A DNA stretch of 64,000 nucleotides. Source: Pararge aegeria. Taxonomy: Eukaryota > Arthropoda > Insecta > Lepidoptera > Nymphalidae. The stretch lies in assembly GCF_905163445.1 (NCBI RefSeq), contig NC_053200.1, forward strand, positions 16,368,001 to 16,432,000, in the 5' to 3' direction. Positions 32,591 through 43,779 of this stretch are shown piece after piece (the first letter of the stretch is position 1; the number at the start of each line of letters is the position of its first letter). Under the pieces are notes generated by a model. It was not told the DNA's origin and did no database searches. It saw only the letters and a list, made by a program, of their open reading frames with translations. A program made the translations under genes and the position numbers.

Positions 32591-32870
32591 TCAAATGATT
32601 TCATGAATCAAGTGTTTTCACTTGACAACTCATGACGTGCATACGTGGACATTTAACAACAATCTAACGAAAAACTTGCCATTTTTAATCTGTGAATTAT
32701 GCTCACAATACTAACTAATTTTATGAATGACAAAGTATGTTTGATATTTTCAATCTTGATATTTTCAGGCAATAGAGTCGGTCGAAAGGGGAGTTCTTAA
32801 CAAAACGCGTACAAAGAACGAGCGCTGCAAATAGTTATAATAAAACATAAATTTCCTACCGATTGACAGC
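32591..32870. other. Unique AT-rich sequence
   Basis: Nothing recognised. Confidence 0.5.
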
Positions 32871-32871
32871 C

Positions 32872-33195
32872 GAATGGCGCAATTTTCATCCTTGCGACCC
32901 TGCTTCCTGACTCCAAGGCCGTGGGTTCGAATACCACTACTGGAAAATATTTGTGTGATGAGCATGAATGTATATTCTAAGTATTTATGTATATTATAAA
33001 TTATTCTATGTATCTCAGTGTATATCTCTGTAACAACTTTTTTTCTTTGGTGTACAATAAAAGTGTATTCATGCATTGATTCATTATTCATAAAAATATG
33101 CATCAGTCAGTCATCTTAGTGCCCATAACAAAAGCTACGCTTACTTTGGGACTAGATGGCGATGTGTGTATGTTGGCGTAGTATATTTATTTGTT
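32872..33195 (+). mobile_element. SINE family B with internal insertion
   Basis: The tRNA-like head (GCCGTGGGTTCGAATACCAC) and tail (CTTTGGGACTAGATGGCGAT) are intact. About 33010-33085 is extra sequence (TCTTTGGTGTACAATAAAAG), a possible nested insert. Confidence 0.8.
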
Positions 33196-33199
33196 TTAA

Positions 33200-33740
33200 T
33201 AAAAATAAATACCTGTATTATTAATTGTAAACAATAAGTAAAAAGTAGTATTACATGAGAAGACAAAGCAATAGCTGCGCTATGTGGATACCACTGTTAC
33301 GAGTACCATCGCAGCATCTATTGTTTTCAATGTGGTATTTCACACGGAAGTGCTTAATTGCATTCTTTTATTTAATTTAACGTGCATGCGCCGATGCATT
33401 GAACTCTCGCCTTCAACTGAAATTGTGAAATTACCATTTAGATTTACTATAGTCTTATAAAATGAATTATGTTCACCAGAGCTTGACAAGTCTCTCGTAA
33501 TCTCACACCTCCAGGATACGCCTTAACCAGAATGAGCTTTCTGTGCTACATAATAATAACTCGTAAGAAATACCGGAAAATAATAATTACGAGGTACAAC
33601 AATAATTATTTCAAGGTGCCATCATGTGGCCCTGTTTAAATATTAATTTTCGTTCTGCTGACCATTCGCCTGCTGTGGCGTTTAAATGCGGCAGGTCATA
33701 ATCTATGCTCACAAAAATATCTAAAGCCAGTGAGACATCT
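33200..33740. other. Unique sequence
   Basis: No gene or repeat recognised. Confidence 0.45.
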
Positions 33741-33744
33741 TTAC

Positions 33745-33955
33745 GGCCGACTGGCGCAGTGGGCAGTGACCCTTCCTGAGTCAAAGAACGTGGTTTCGAT
33801 TCCCACAACTGGTAAAATGTTTGTGTGATGAACATAAAATGTTTTTCAATGTCTGCGTGTTTATCTTTATATTATATAAGTATATTATTCATAAAATTAT
33901 TAACTTTGGGACTATATGGCGAAGTGTGCATTGTCGTAGTATGTAAATATTTTTT
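33745..33955 (+). mobile_element. SINE family B
   Basis: The head GGCCGACTGGCGCAGTGGGC and ATTCCCACAACTGGTAAAAT is followed by TGTTTGTGTGATGAACATAA and the GGGACTATATGGCGAAGTGT tail. Confidence 0.85.
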
Positions 33956-34155
33956 TTATTATTTAAATCTCTTAATCCATGATACTCCATACCTGTTTTA
34001 AATCGTTTTAAAAAAAGTTCTTTATTTTTTTAAAAAAGCGAATCGAAGTGTTCTACGGAAGACTGTTTTTGTCGGTTATTTAATTTGAATTGTGATTATA
34101 ATTATATGGCATCGAATATTAAAAAGATGAAGCCTATCTGATTAAAGCGTATTTT
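33956..34155. other. AT-rich sequence
   Basis: Poly-T and poly-A runs; nothing recognised. Confidence 0.5.
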
Positions 34156-34159
34156 GATG

Positions 34160-34380
34160 TCGGTCATCAGCGCTGTCGGCGCCCGCGCGGGATCGGCAAG
34201 TCATCCCGACGCGCAGCATCCCGCGTCGTGTAATCGCCCGCCACTCTCTCATTACGCGGCCGCGCGATTGTTCCGCGCCGGCTGTGTCGACACCGGTAGC
34301 AGTGAGTGCCCACTAAATCAAGATCGATCTCTCACTGGAATTGTGGCCCGTCATTTCAATTACTAACATAACGGAGACAA
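34160..34380. promoter_or_regulatory. Strong GC/CpG-rich unique island
   Basis: Dense CpG (GCGCCCGCGCGGGATCGGCA; ATTACGCGGCCGCGCGATTG) then TGGAATTGTGGCCCGTCATT, sharply bounded by AT-rich DNA. A 70-codon frame overlaps without a domain. Candidate enhancer or promoter. Confidence 0.35.
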
Positions 34381-34439
34381 CCAAATTATCAACCCCCGAC
34401 ACAAACACCTGCTTTGTTTGTGTTGGTGTGATCTGTTTC

Positions 34440-34750
34440 TAACTATGGTTGACGACCTCCCTATCGCAGTGCTAGTCGCTTTGGCGGTCTAGGTCGAATC
34501 CAGATAGCGGATTGGGGAATAAATAATTTCCTATTTTTATCTGGTTTGGTTTGTGGGAGGTTTCAGCCGTGGCAAGTGACCATCTACAAAGACGTGCCGC
34601 AGCGATGTAGCGTTCCGGTACGATGTCGCATTGGACCAATAAGGAGTAGGTTTAATATAACAGCCATACCCCTTACAGATTAAACTGACTGCATCATCAC
34701 TCACCGGCAGGTGAGATTGCAGTAAGTGCTGACTTGCAGTGGAATAAGAA
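34440..34750 (+). mobile_element. SINE family C, near full length
   Basis: The head has a tRNA-like look (CTCCCTATCGCAGTGCTAGT, then GTCTAGGTCGAATCCAGAT). The body has GTGGGAGGTTTCAGCCGTGG, AAAGACGTGCCGCAGCGATG, TTCCGGTACGATGTCGCA and the tail GCATCATCACTCACCGGCAG. Confidence 0.75.
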
Positions 34751-34754
34751 AAAA

Positions 34755-36035
34755 TGTAAAAAAATTATTATCTTTGATAAATAGAATTCCTCAGCGGAGC
34801 ATAGCAAACCGTTCTCATAACGCGATGACGAACCGCTCACGATATGATACATAAAATGTTGTCACATTTATGAGGACTGTAGTGCTATGACTGCATAAAA
34901 AAAAAATTGAAATTGTCTTAAGCATACGAATCAATTAGCAATGCGATTTCGATACTTCCTTTAATTTGATTGTTATACTTTGGTTTCATTTGATACTTTT
35001 AATTATTATTCTTTAGTGCTGTTTTTAGTAATAGGAGCTAAGACTGATTGATATCAATTTATCTTAAAAAATTCCGCAGACGTCACCCATCGATTTACTG
35101 ACTCGGGTAAACATTGCTTACCCAGCGCTATCGACTAATATTATGCCACACATTATTTGCAGTCATTTGTTATAGGTGTTTTAAATAAGTCAAAACGGGA
35201 ATAGGTTTGAAACGTGATTGAAGGTTTCAAAAATAGTGAGTGATTGAAGCTCCAAGAGCAAGAACAAGTACATTATTCGCCCACATCTCAGTGCTTTGTT
35301 TAAATATGTTGAAACACTGTTTGTACTTAATACAATATGTTTGTATAGTTGGCACTACCAGTACGATTGAAAAAACTTTATGTTCATTGAGGTAAGTGTA
35401 ACCTATGTACCAGTACGCTGCGTCCCGTACTAACGCGGGCGAAGCCACGGTGCACATATAGTTAAATATACTAATGAACGGTAGCATTTTGCGAGTAAGA
35501 ATCACTAATCGGGAATTATGTTAACAAAATGAATACATCTTCGCATATCAATAATTACAAAAAAATATATTTATGCGAAGAAGGAAAAATACTATATTAG
35601 TAACGATCATAATATACTTCGCACTGTCCAATACCATTCCTATCCATATTATTAATTTAAAGTTATCGAAGCAATAAACAAGCTTGAACTTAGTTGATGC
35701 CGGAATAGGCGCGTGGAATATTAATATATTATGGAATGCTTTTAGCATTATATTTTATTACTTATATTGATAAAGCTCATTGAATTTTATATATTATTAG
35801 ATTTTGTTTATCACATAAATTAATTTAATATTGTTAAATCGTAATTTTCTTATAATTATTGTATTTATAGATTTTTACCACGAATGTAATACCTATTTGG
35901 TATACAGAGTATAAAAAACAATGTTATTTTTACCTCTTTCGATTAGTATCGGTATCGAGATATAAATCTAAAAAATTGGGTAAAAGTTATACCCATGAGC
36001 TATGCGTGAGCACCGGAGCTAAAAGCAGTATGCCT
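34755..36035. other. Unique AT-rich sequence
   Basis: No supported gene. Minus-strand ORFs of 66-92 codons have no domain. Confidence 0.45.
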
Positions 36036-36037
36036 AA

Positions 36038-36312
36038 GTTTTTAAATATTGGATAGAAGCAGGCGTTACTTTGCGGAAATCCATGATATATTATGAAAAT
36101 TAAGCTTAATTTGCTGTAATCCGCGAAAAGCAGGAGAATCAGTGTGGTGTTGTAAAGTCAACATCTCCTGAGGATGCTCCGGTTTCGAAGCGAAACGTGC
36201 GTAGAGGGTACAATGCCGGAGATCTGTTTGGTGTGGAGTATAAGGATTGAAGAAATTATAAATTACACCACACACTTTACGCGGAGTATATATAATAAAG
36301 CTTAATTTTCAT
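36038..36312. mobile_element. Foldback MITE copy 2 (both arms)
   Basis: The left arm has TATTATGAAAATTAAGCTTA and the right arm AAAGCTTAATTTTCATAC. The internal block (CATCTCCTGAGGATGCTCCG, then GCGAAACGTGCGTAGAGG) is inverted relative to copies 1 and 3. Confidence 0.85.
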
Positions 36313-36394
36313 ACTGCCTAAGTTTTTAATCGATGAATGTTTACACTGTGCAAATAGAAGCTGTAACATCATTAACACTTTAGTCGTGATTGTA

Positions 36395-36500
36395 AAGTAA
36401 ACAAGCCGCGTCGACGTCGCATCGACGAATTATGACGCGACTAGTTTTTGTCAACTCCGTCGACCGGTCAACTGTGTCCGCCAGGCTATACTTGCAAGCT
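36395..36500. promoter_or_regulatory. CpG-rich patch with forkhead-like site
   Basis: GTAAACA (near 36396-36402) is followed by GCCGCGTCGACGTCGCATCG and GACGCGACTAG in unique sequence. Candidate regulatory patch. Confidence 0.2.
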
Positions 36501-36645
36501 GCAAGTTGTTTAAATTCGTTGGGACACAAACAAGGACAGATCCAGTTACAAACTTCTTGCTAATGAGTATGTTACCAGTAATGGCGATAAGTAAGTAATC
36601 CTAACTAATTTAGATTTTTTTTTTAATGATCTTCTTAAAATTGAA

Positions 36646-36705
36646 TTCTGTTTAAATCCTCACAATATGTACCGCAAAGTACATATTGTGAGGATTTAAA
36701 CAGAA
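36646..36705. ncRNA. Perfect 27-bp hairpin with 6-base loop
   Basis: Arms 36646-36672 and 36679-36705 are exactly complementary (left arm begins TTCTGTTTAAATCCTCACAA; loop CGCAAA). The stem and tiny loop could be a small-RNA precursor, but animal pre-miRNAs usually have mismatches and larger loops, so a fresh inverted duplication is as likely. RNA class unproven. Confidence 0.35.
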
Positions 36706-36709
36706 TCAA

Positions 36710-38255
36710 ATAGTTTATCTGCAAGATATTTCGTTTTGTTTTATGGTACATCATTGTTGGGATTTTATTTCATCTAAGTTTTAGCTTGAATTAATGACCC
36801 CACAGTATTTCTGATGACATAAAATAATAGTACATTATGCTTTATTGTAGGATGTTGTTACTAACGTCTTAATTACCTAAGACTACCAAAAAGTTCAAAC
36901 AATAACTGCCTATTAACAAATAGCTTTGATTTAGAAACACTGAAAGCTCTCTTTTTCTATTTCAATAATAGGATACCACAGAATTAACAACATCCAGAAA
37001 CCGTGTACACGACTTATATTGAAGCATCAAAAACCACTCCACTTAAGATTGGTTTTCATACCATTGTTGGTCACTTCATACCATTTAGCAGTAATTATTT
37101 TACCTCTAATGTTCTAATCTTTTACCATAAAATGGAAAAATGGAAATAAAATTGGTGAACTTGCAACATTCCGCGGCAGTAAAGTTTAGCGGGGCGTATT
37201 CTCTGTTTTTGGACACAATGCACTGCATAATATAATAATGTCTGAATGAGCATTCTGTATGTTCTTAATTCTATGTGGGATTCAATGCAAAATAGTACAT
37301 TCCTGCAGCGGCCAGCATGCGAGGCATTGATGGACGAAAATCAAAAGTGTAAATGATGCACACATACGTGAGTCCATCGTAGCTTGTATAGTACTTTTCT
37401 CAAAGATATCTTCGCTTAACTCATTTTGTCAAATGCAATTCTTTTTCAAAATCAATGAACAATGAACATTTATAATTATTCCCGCGTTAAAGTGTTCATT
37501 TGTTTTTTTTTTTTAATAAACAGCTGTTTATCAAAAAAAATGCTTGTATATTATTACTCTTCCCCATATACTCTATCTACTCTACATATACTCTAAAAGG
37601 CAAAGGTATGTATACCAAAACAGCTTTCCATTTGCAAGACAATTCGAAATTTAAATAGAACCTTTGATAAGTTAACTCCTTGGTTGCCACGTTTCGTAGT
37701 AAAAGATCGTTCCATTTTTAAAATACACGAAATATAAGAGTTTGCCATGTAATTTATTTGACCGCTAGCTACATATGATTTTCAAACATCTACCGGGTGC
37801 TACTAGCAAGTATTTAGCCAGTACAATAATTTCGATTTATCTCGAAGAAATTTTCAAGCATGTTTGAGTTAAGGTTTTTATTCGATCCCTCTTTCACACA
37901 GCAACATAGTAACGAATCGACGTTCCTTTTTTGTATGGATTGTTAACGGTTTGGAGAGTTTATCTTTAGATAAAATAAAGGAGTCCGACGAAAGTTTTTA
38001 ATAAACTTGATCTAGCAAAACTGGGTGCAAGCCGTAGATCGCATTTAGTCGTAGCTCACAGGTAACTTTGAGTTAAGATACCTACCTAGGTACCGTAGCT
38101 CTCAAACGATGCACTAATTTAAACTCTATTTTTGCATAGCATAGGTGCATTATCATATTGCTAGGTTATGTTATGGATACACAGGTATCTCGCAGAAGGT
38201 TCGTAACTTTTCTTTTCATTGTACTCAACACCTCACCTAACCAAATCGATTTAAG
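36710..38255. other. Unique AT-rich sequence
   Basis: Poly-T run near 37503-37515. No gene or repeat recognised. Confidence 0.5.
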
Positions 38256-38264
38256 ATTCAGGAT

Positions 38265-38680
38265 CACAAAGCAACGGGAGGGCTTGCTGTAGCGCTTACC
38301 ACTGGCCGCAGCAGCAGGGCAACACACCTCGTGTGCCACAGATCAGATAATCGATAATTACCAGTTCGCGACTGGGATACGGCGCCGGGCGTCGAACCTG
38401 AAGCGCCGGTCAACGCTCCAGGCTGCCCCCATAAGCCCTGCTCACTGCACTCACTGCACAGCACTGCTCACTCACTGGCGCACTGGTACACCTCATGCAC
38501 TGGATTCTGTCGCGGGCTAATTGACGGTTGGTCGTCGGTCGCGGCTGCGCAGGCTCACTGACGTCGTTCGGGCCCAGTGGTCGCGCGCTCACTGCGCCGG
38601 TCCCGCCCCCGACTCCCGCGCTGCCCTGCGAGAACTTTTTGCAAGCTTAAAGCCGCGCGGGCTAGTCTAGATGCTAAGCA
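38265..38680. promoter_or_regulatory. 400-bp GC/CpG-rich island
   Basis: The largest GC-rich block in the desert: GATCAGATAATCGATAATTA, then imperfect CACTGCACT-type repeats at 38440-38490, then GCGCGCTCACTGCGCCGGTC and CCCGCCCCCGACTCCCGCGC. It has several overlapping short ORFs on both strands without domains. Could be a CpG promoter of an unannotated transcript or an enhancer. Confidence 0.35.
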
Positions 38681-38689
38681 CATGAAAAT

Positions 38690-39015
38690 AAAAAGTAAAA
38701 CCGCTCCCACGCCTCACTTCCGAATGACGAACGGTTTGAGGCATCATATCATGACATATCTACATAGAACGCACCTATCTGTTCAGATATTATTGTTAAA
38801 TGAATCCTATAAATAAGTAACTGATATCGTCATATGACTTCGTTTATAAGTACCTCGTAACTATCTACTTACTAGCAGATACAAAGTGTTGTCACAGTTA
38901 ATATATAAGCTAAAGGTGTTGGAAACAAAACCTATAAGGAATAGGGATAAGGGATACACAAACCTTTGCAGATATTCGGTCATGATAATACATAAAATGG
39001 TACCACACTATCTAG
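38690..39015. other. Unique AT-rich sequence
   Basis: Nothing recognised. Confidence 0.5.
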
Positions 39016-39019
39016 CTTT

Positions 39020-39090
39020 AACTAAAAAGGTTACTTAGCTTGGTTGTTCTTTTTGCTATCACCATCTCACATTGGAATTTAAAACGTTCA
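39020..39090 (-). mobile_element. LINE family A 3' UTR scrap
   Basis: The reverse complement of CTATCACCATCTCACATTGG resembles 27782-27800 (ATTGTGAGATGGTGATAAC), with GCTTGGTTGTTC before it matching the region after the A-run. Confidence 0.55.
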
Positions 39091-39424
39091 AAACGATAGT
39101 CGGTAGTTTATTGTAGTATACGTCGTAGGTACCTATATCGTTTATAAATTGAATTAGACATCAGAATATCCCGACAAGAATCAGAGTTAAAAGGTGATAA
39201 GTAAATGCTTAATGGTTATACCACTCACGAAAACTAAGAAACAGCCGACATCAAACCCGAAGTAAATCTGGAAATGCCTGTTATAGACCGGTGCGTGGTT
39301 CAACAGTAGATCGGTTATGATATTGATGGATAAACATTGTAGAATAAAGACATAGTACCTCACCTCATTATTATTTATGAATTCAGTTTTATCAGTGCTT
39401 TGTAATCTGTCGTATTAATTAACG

Positions 39425-39560
39425 TTTAGACGTGCGACGCCATTAATCACAGCTCCGCCTGATAGATGGGCACCACCTCGCGCACATCACCCTCGCGATT
39501 AACATAAACACTGTCGCCGCCGGCACTGGCTGTGCAAGCAGCAAGCAGCAATGCACGAGC
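39425..39560. promoter_or_regulatory. GC-rich unique island
   Basis: GACGCCATTAATCACAGCTC, CACCACCTCGCGCACATCAC and CTGTCGCCGCCGGCACTGGC in repeat-free sequence directly before a SINE. Confidence 0.25.
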
Positions 39561-39604
39561 TACTGTTAATACTTGTGCACACGTGTAGTGTAACTGTGAT
39601 AGCC

Positions 39605-39875
39605 TAGAGCTGGTTTGGCTTCCCTTTGGGGGGACCGCGCTCGGTCCCCGACACGCACCTCTAACTTTTGGGAGTTACGTGAGTTTTTTACTTACTTAAC
39701 CTAATAAATATTTCTTGCTCTTACGTTGAAGAAAAACATCGCGAGAAAACCCGCATGCCTGAGAGTTCTCCATAATTTTCTCAAGGTCGTGTGCAGACCA
39801 CCAATCCGCACTTGGCCAGGATGTTGGACTACGGCTAAGCCCGGCTCATTCAGAGAGGAGACTCGCAGGCCGTAC
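39605..39875 (+). mobile_element. Near-full-length SINE family A
   Basis: The head GGTTTGGCTTCCCTTTGGGG and CGGTCCCCGACACGCACCTC is followed by CATGCCTGAGAGTTCTCCAT, CACTTGGCCAGGATGTTGGA and CATTCAGAGAGGAGACTCGC. Confidence 0.85.
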
Positions 39876-40064
39876 CCTGTAATGGTTTGATAATGAAAGT
39901 GGTAGATCTCGAGGTGAATTCTCGAGTCAAGACAATTAAGATACTTATAAGAGTTCTCTGTTGAAGTATCCACCTGGAGTTCGGTATGAGGTGCTGTCTA
40001 TCACCGTGCCTCGGAACAAGTCTGCTTGGAGACTTCGGAAATGGTTAGCGACGAAGACTGCCAC

Positions 40065-40134
40065 TAAGGGATTAAAACCGGGAAGTGGAAGAAACCGTAA
40101 TCGGCTTCTTCCCCTTCCCGGTTTCAATCCCTTA
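40065..40134. repeat. 29-bp near-perfect hairpin
   Basis: The left arm starts TAAGGGATTAAAACCGGGAA (40065-40093) and the right arm is 40106-40134 with a few mismatches and a 12-base loop. Overlapping ORFs on both strands (39945-40341) exist because of this symmetry and are not considered genes. Confidence 0.7.
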
Positions 40135-40384
40135 TGGGTAAGTTTAATAAAACTGGCCTTCAGAACTTCAATACATAAGGCGCAACGTAATGTGAAAAAT
40201 CTTTCAACAAAAAATCTCATTAATGGAAATAGGTTTATGTTGGCCACTTTCAAATGTACAAAGTTTAACAGATATGAAATAAAATTACCAAAAAAAACTT
40301 TTCGAATCGTGCTACTGAGCCGAAACATCGTCGACAACTAACCCGACCTTTCCACCGACTAGTTGGGCGACCGGTCTATCAAGA

Positions 40385-40470
40385 TGACTGACTGCCTCGT
40401 TGGTCTAGTGCTTAGCAACTAGGGACCACGAAGACAAGGGCTCGAATCCCGGGTCGAGCCAAAAATGCCT
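40385..40470 (+). mobile_element. tRNA-like SINE head, family D
   Basis: TGCCTCGTTGGTCTAGTGCT, then GGGCTCGAATCCCGGGTCGA, resembles tRNA A and B boxes. It does not close as a functional tRNA. Confidence 0.55.
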
Positions 40471-40474
40471 GCCG

Positions 40475-41285
40475 CCAATGAATTGATTAGTATTTTACTA
40501 TACGGAAATTTTTATAAGGTTTCATTATTGTTTGCAATAGGAACATATTATAGCTTCTCTTACTAAGTGCGTATTTAAGGGAAAACTTTTTGCGACTCAT
40601 AATTTTTTTTATGTAGAACAATATGTAAAGCGTATAATTTTTTTTAAATTATATTACTGTACGTCTCATCTCTTCTACATGTTTATGATAACGAGCTCTT
40701 TCAAGTAGTAATAGAGCTGTACAGTCGTCAGAAAACGAGCCGCTGGAATCAAGCAGACAAGAACCTTGGATTTTTGAACTCTACAAAAGACCTATACTCA
40801 GCAGTCGACGGCAATAAGTTGAGTTTATGCTGAGGGTGATGACTCGCTTTAGTAACTTTACAGCTCTGGATTCAGTAGCCTCTTAAGCCGCAGTGATGCA
40901 ACTACTGCGTAGCCGGGCGTAGGTGCTAGTATAGTACAAGCTACAAACACACGCACAGTGCACTACCTGAACAAAAGGCGCGGCGCCGGCGATGCTGACA
41001 GTCGAGCTTCTCAGGTTACAAGGCGACACGCTATGCGCCCGCCGAAAACTAACCGGACAGCTTGCAGTGCCGCGTGTCATATTAAACTGCTCACAATTTT
41101 TACGAAACACATAAAAATCTTATTTAATTTATGGAGCACTTAAAATAAATAATTAAAATCATATTTGACTACTGCTTATGACTTTTACGACGCGGCTGTG
41201 AATAACAGGATGGCTACCAATACATGTTTGACAGTTTAATGTATTATAACCATTAAATCACGTAAATAAAAAACAAGTAGATCTC
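40475..41285. other. Unique sequence with a GC-rich patch
   Basis: 40885-41080 is moderately CpG-rich (AAAAGGCGCGGCGCCGGCGA). No domain in the overlapping ORFs. Confidence 0.4.
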
Positions 41286-41294
41286 ATTATAAAA

Positions 41295-41515
41295 AGTAAC
41301 TTCATCATCATCATCATATCAACCCATTAGCGGCCAACTGCGGGCCACGGCTCTCCTCCCATAATGAGAAGGAGTAAAGGCTGTAGTCCACCAAGCTGGC
41401 ACGGTGCGGATTGGTGAACTCCACACGCTTTTCGCTTTTGAGAACATTATGGAGAACGGTCAAACATGCCGGTTTCCTCACGATGTTTACCTTCACCGTT
41501 GAAACAAGTGGTAGG
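41295..41515 (-). mobile_element. SINE family A, tail to middle
   Basis: ATCATCATCATATCAACCCA, ATAATGAGAAGGAGTAAAGG, GTGCGGATTGGTGAACTCCA and TTTACCTTCACCGTTGAAAC. Confidence 0.85.
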
Positions 41516-43055
41516 TATTTTATCCTGTAAGCTGTGTAGCTGTAAGGGGTGTACCAGTTAATTTGGCATACAGAAAGTTATACACTATACACCCGCTACA
41601 ATGGGGGGAGTTGGTAGGAACTAGGGACGTATTACGAGTATTAGTTAAAGGGTTATTTGAATAATAAAAGTTTTGGTACCCCACTTTGGTACGCGGACCA
41701 ATTGCTACAATTAGTCTCGCGTGAGAAAGCAATGCTGTGAAATTGATATTTATACACTTACTGTAAATCCCCGTCACCAATTTGCTAGATGCACACTGAT
41801 TTTACCACACGCGGCAATGTAAAGCATTGCAGTCCCTACTTAAAATGTATACGCTAGCAATCGTTTTTAAAAATCGACATAACTATTAGTGCCTCACAGT
41901 ACAGTATATATAGTACCCATACGTTTCATAGATCTGTTAAATTTAAGTTGTTAACTAAAATAATTTTATTTGTATAGAATAATTGTTGTACCTACTGCTT
42001 GTGCTTCAGAGCACTCAACAAACTTTAATATGAGTTGATGTAACTCAATACCTCTCAATGTGTTATGCTGTGCGTCATGCGTGGGGTGTAGGCGATGTGT
42101 TCCTGCCATTAACTAAAGTCAAAGTGTTTCGGCGTCCCCGCAGAGCTGACATCTGTAAGAGTTAAAGAGTATTATCTTACTTATTACTTACGGAAATCGG
42201 ATTTGGGCGCAGAGAAATTTATTAATTAACTTTTGCATTTGAAATAATATTATAATGATACAAATGACTATGGTTATTTAACAGTGAAAAAAATTTATGT
42301 GGCACTTTTAACAGAACCAACATAAAACTGGTTATGTAACAAACGAGTTTACTATTTCGGTAGCTGCAACACAGACCACTGGTAGATTCATTGCCATTAT
42401 ACCTTTGACCAATCAAAAGAGACAAGAATGTCGTTTGCGGTGTACCTAAGTGGTGGTATAGTAAACTAGACTACGGAATATTAATAAGGCCTTGTAAGGA
42501 ATTGAAACACCCCCTACATGTGAGATCCATCGATTCTCTGATCGGGCCAAAAATATTAGGTAACGCAATAAAGAAATTAGCGTTTTGCCTTGTCAATATC
42601 CGATCCCGGTTTTTATAATATTAGATATTAATCATAAGAGCCCGCGAACTCGCATAGAAGTATCATTGTGGGTTATGCCACGATTCGTTTCCCATTGTTT
42701 TAAAAGAATGCTTAAATACCTTCATCTCTGTCCTAGATTTCAATAGTAGATAAATAAAGCCGCGATAATCTACAAGTCTCATCGCCTTCACATTGCAATG
42801 CTACCTGTAGGTACAACGAGTTTATATCTCAATTACGCACACCATTGACACTGTGCGGGTGCTACTTGCTTAGATTTGTTGCCATTCAGTACGAGATTCA
42901 GCAAGTCGCTTACTTCGATAGTTTTCGTGAAGGTATCGAAATACTTCACAAAATCGTATCTTAGAACCATCTGAAAGCGCTATCTAGTGACAGAACTGTT
43001 TCTTAGGATTGAAACTAGGTGGCGATCTTTCGATACAATGTATATTGGGGTTTTT
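41516..43055. other. Unique AT-rich sequence
   Basis: No supported gene. Short ORFs only. Confidence 0.5.
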
Positions 43056-43059
43056 TATA

Positions 43060-43290
43060 ATAATAATTGATGTTCCAAGCAGATGACCCACCTGATGGTA
43101 AGTGGAAGACCATTGCCTCTAAACAGAGTAACCCTTGCACTGGGCATGGCAGGAGCACGACCTGCAACATGCCGCCCTGTGCCAATCAATTTGAGGCTTA
43201 GGTGTCACCTAAGCCTTGTGTGCCCATAACACCGGCAACCACGCCCTTCTGACCTGAACACAGCATTGCAACACTACTACTACTATCGTA
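43060..43290 (+). repeat. Interspersed repeat family F
   Basis: AATTGATGTTCCAAGCAGAT, GACCACCTGATGG-like start, AACATGCCGCCCTGTGCCAA, CACCGGCAACCACGCCCTTC and GAACACAGCATTGCAACA. Confidence 0.85.
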
Positions 43291-43484
43291 GTTAACTTTT
43301 ACGCAATTTGATAAGGAAACGTACGTAGACAATCACACACTTGCTACTCAGAGTCAAAAATATTTAAACAAATTGATGTTTATCGACTACCAAAAATTAT
43401 TGCGAATTATCAATTTAAATGTAATGTTTTAAAAAAAATTTGACTACAGATAAGGTAATTTCTTTGTAAATTTTATTCTACTCC

Positions 43485-43730
43485 ATAATATATTATGAAA
43501 ATTAAGCTTAATTTGAGCTTAAGCAGGAGAATCTGTATGGTGTAATTTATAATTACTCCAATCCGTATACTCCACACCTAATAGATCCTCGGCAATGTAC
43601 CCCCTACGCACGTTTCGCTCCGAAACCGGAGCATCCTCAGGAGATGTTGAAGTAATTACAAATTACACCATACAGATTCTCCTGCTGTTCGCGGAGTAGG
43701 TAAAGCAAATTAAGCTTAATTTTCATAATC
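43485..43730. mobile_element. Foldback MITE copy 3 (both arms)
   Basis: The terminal block ATTATGAAAATTAAGCTTAA at the left is mirrored by TTAAGCTTAATTTTCATAAT at the right. Inner arms (CAGGAGAATCTGTATGGTGT and its complement ACACCATACAGATTCTCCTG) are also inverted. The best preserved copy. Confidence 0.88.
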
Positions 43731-43779
43731 GCCGGAGTTCAAAACTTTCATCGAAAAACATCGACGCTAGCGAGATGCA

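Noticed and set aside
39945..40341. ORFs of 126 and 130 codons on opposite strands
   Set aside because: Their symmetry comes from the 29-bp hairpin; no domain and no splice context.
40385..40470. Possible tRNA gene
   Set aside because: A- and B-box-like sequence is present but no complete cloverleaf with paired acceptor stem; same head occurs in SINE family D.
41295..41496. CRISPR-like or tandem ATC array
   Set aside because: The ATC units are the simple tail of SINE family A, not spaced repeats.
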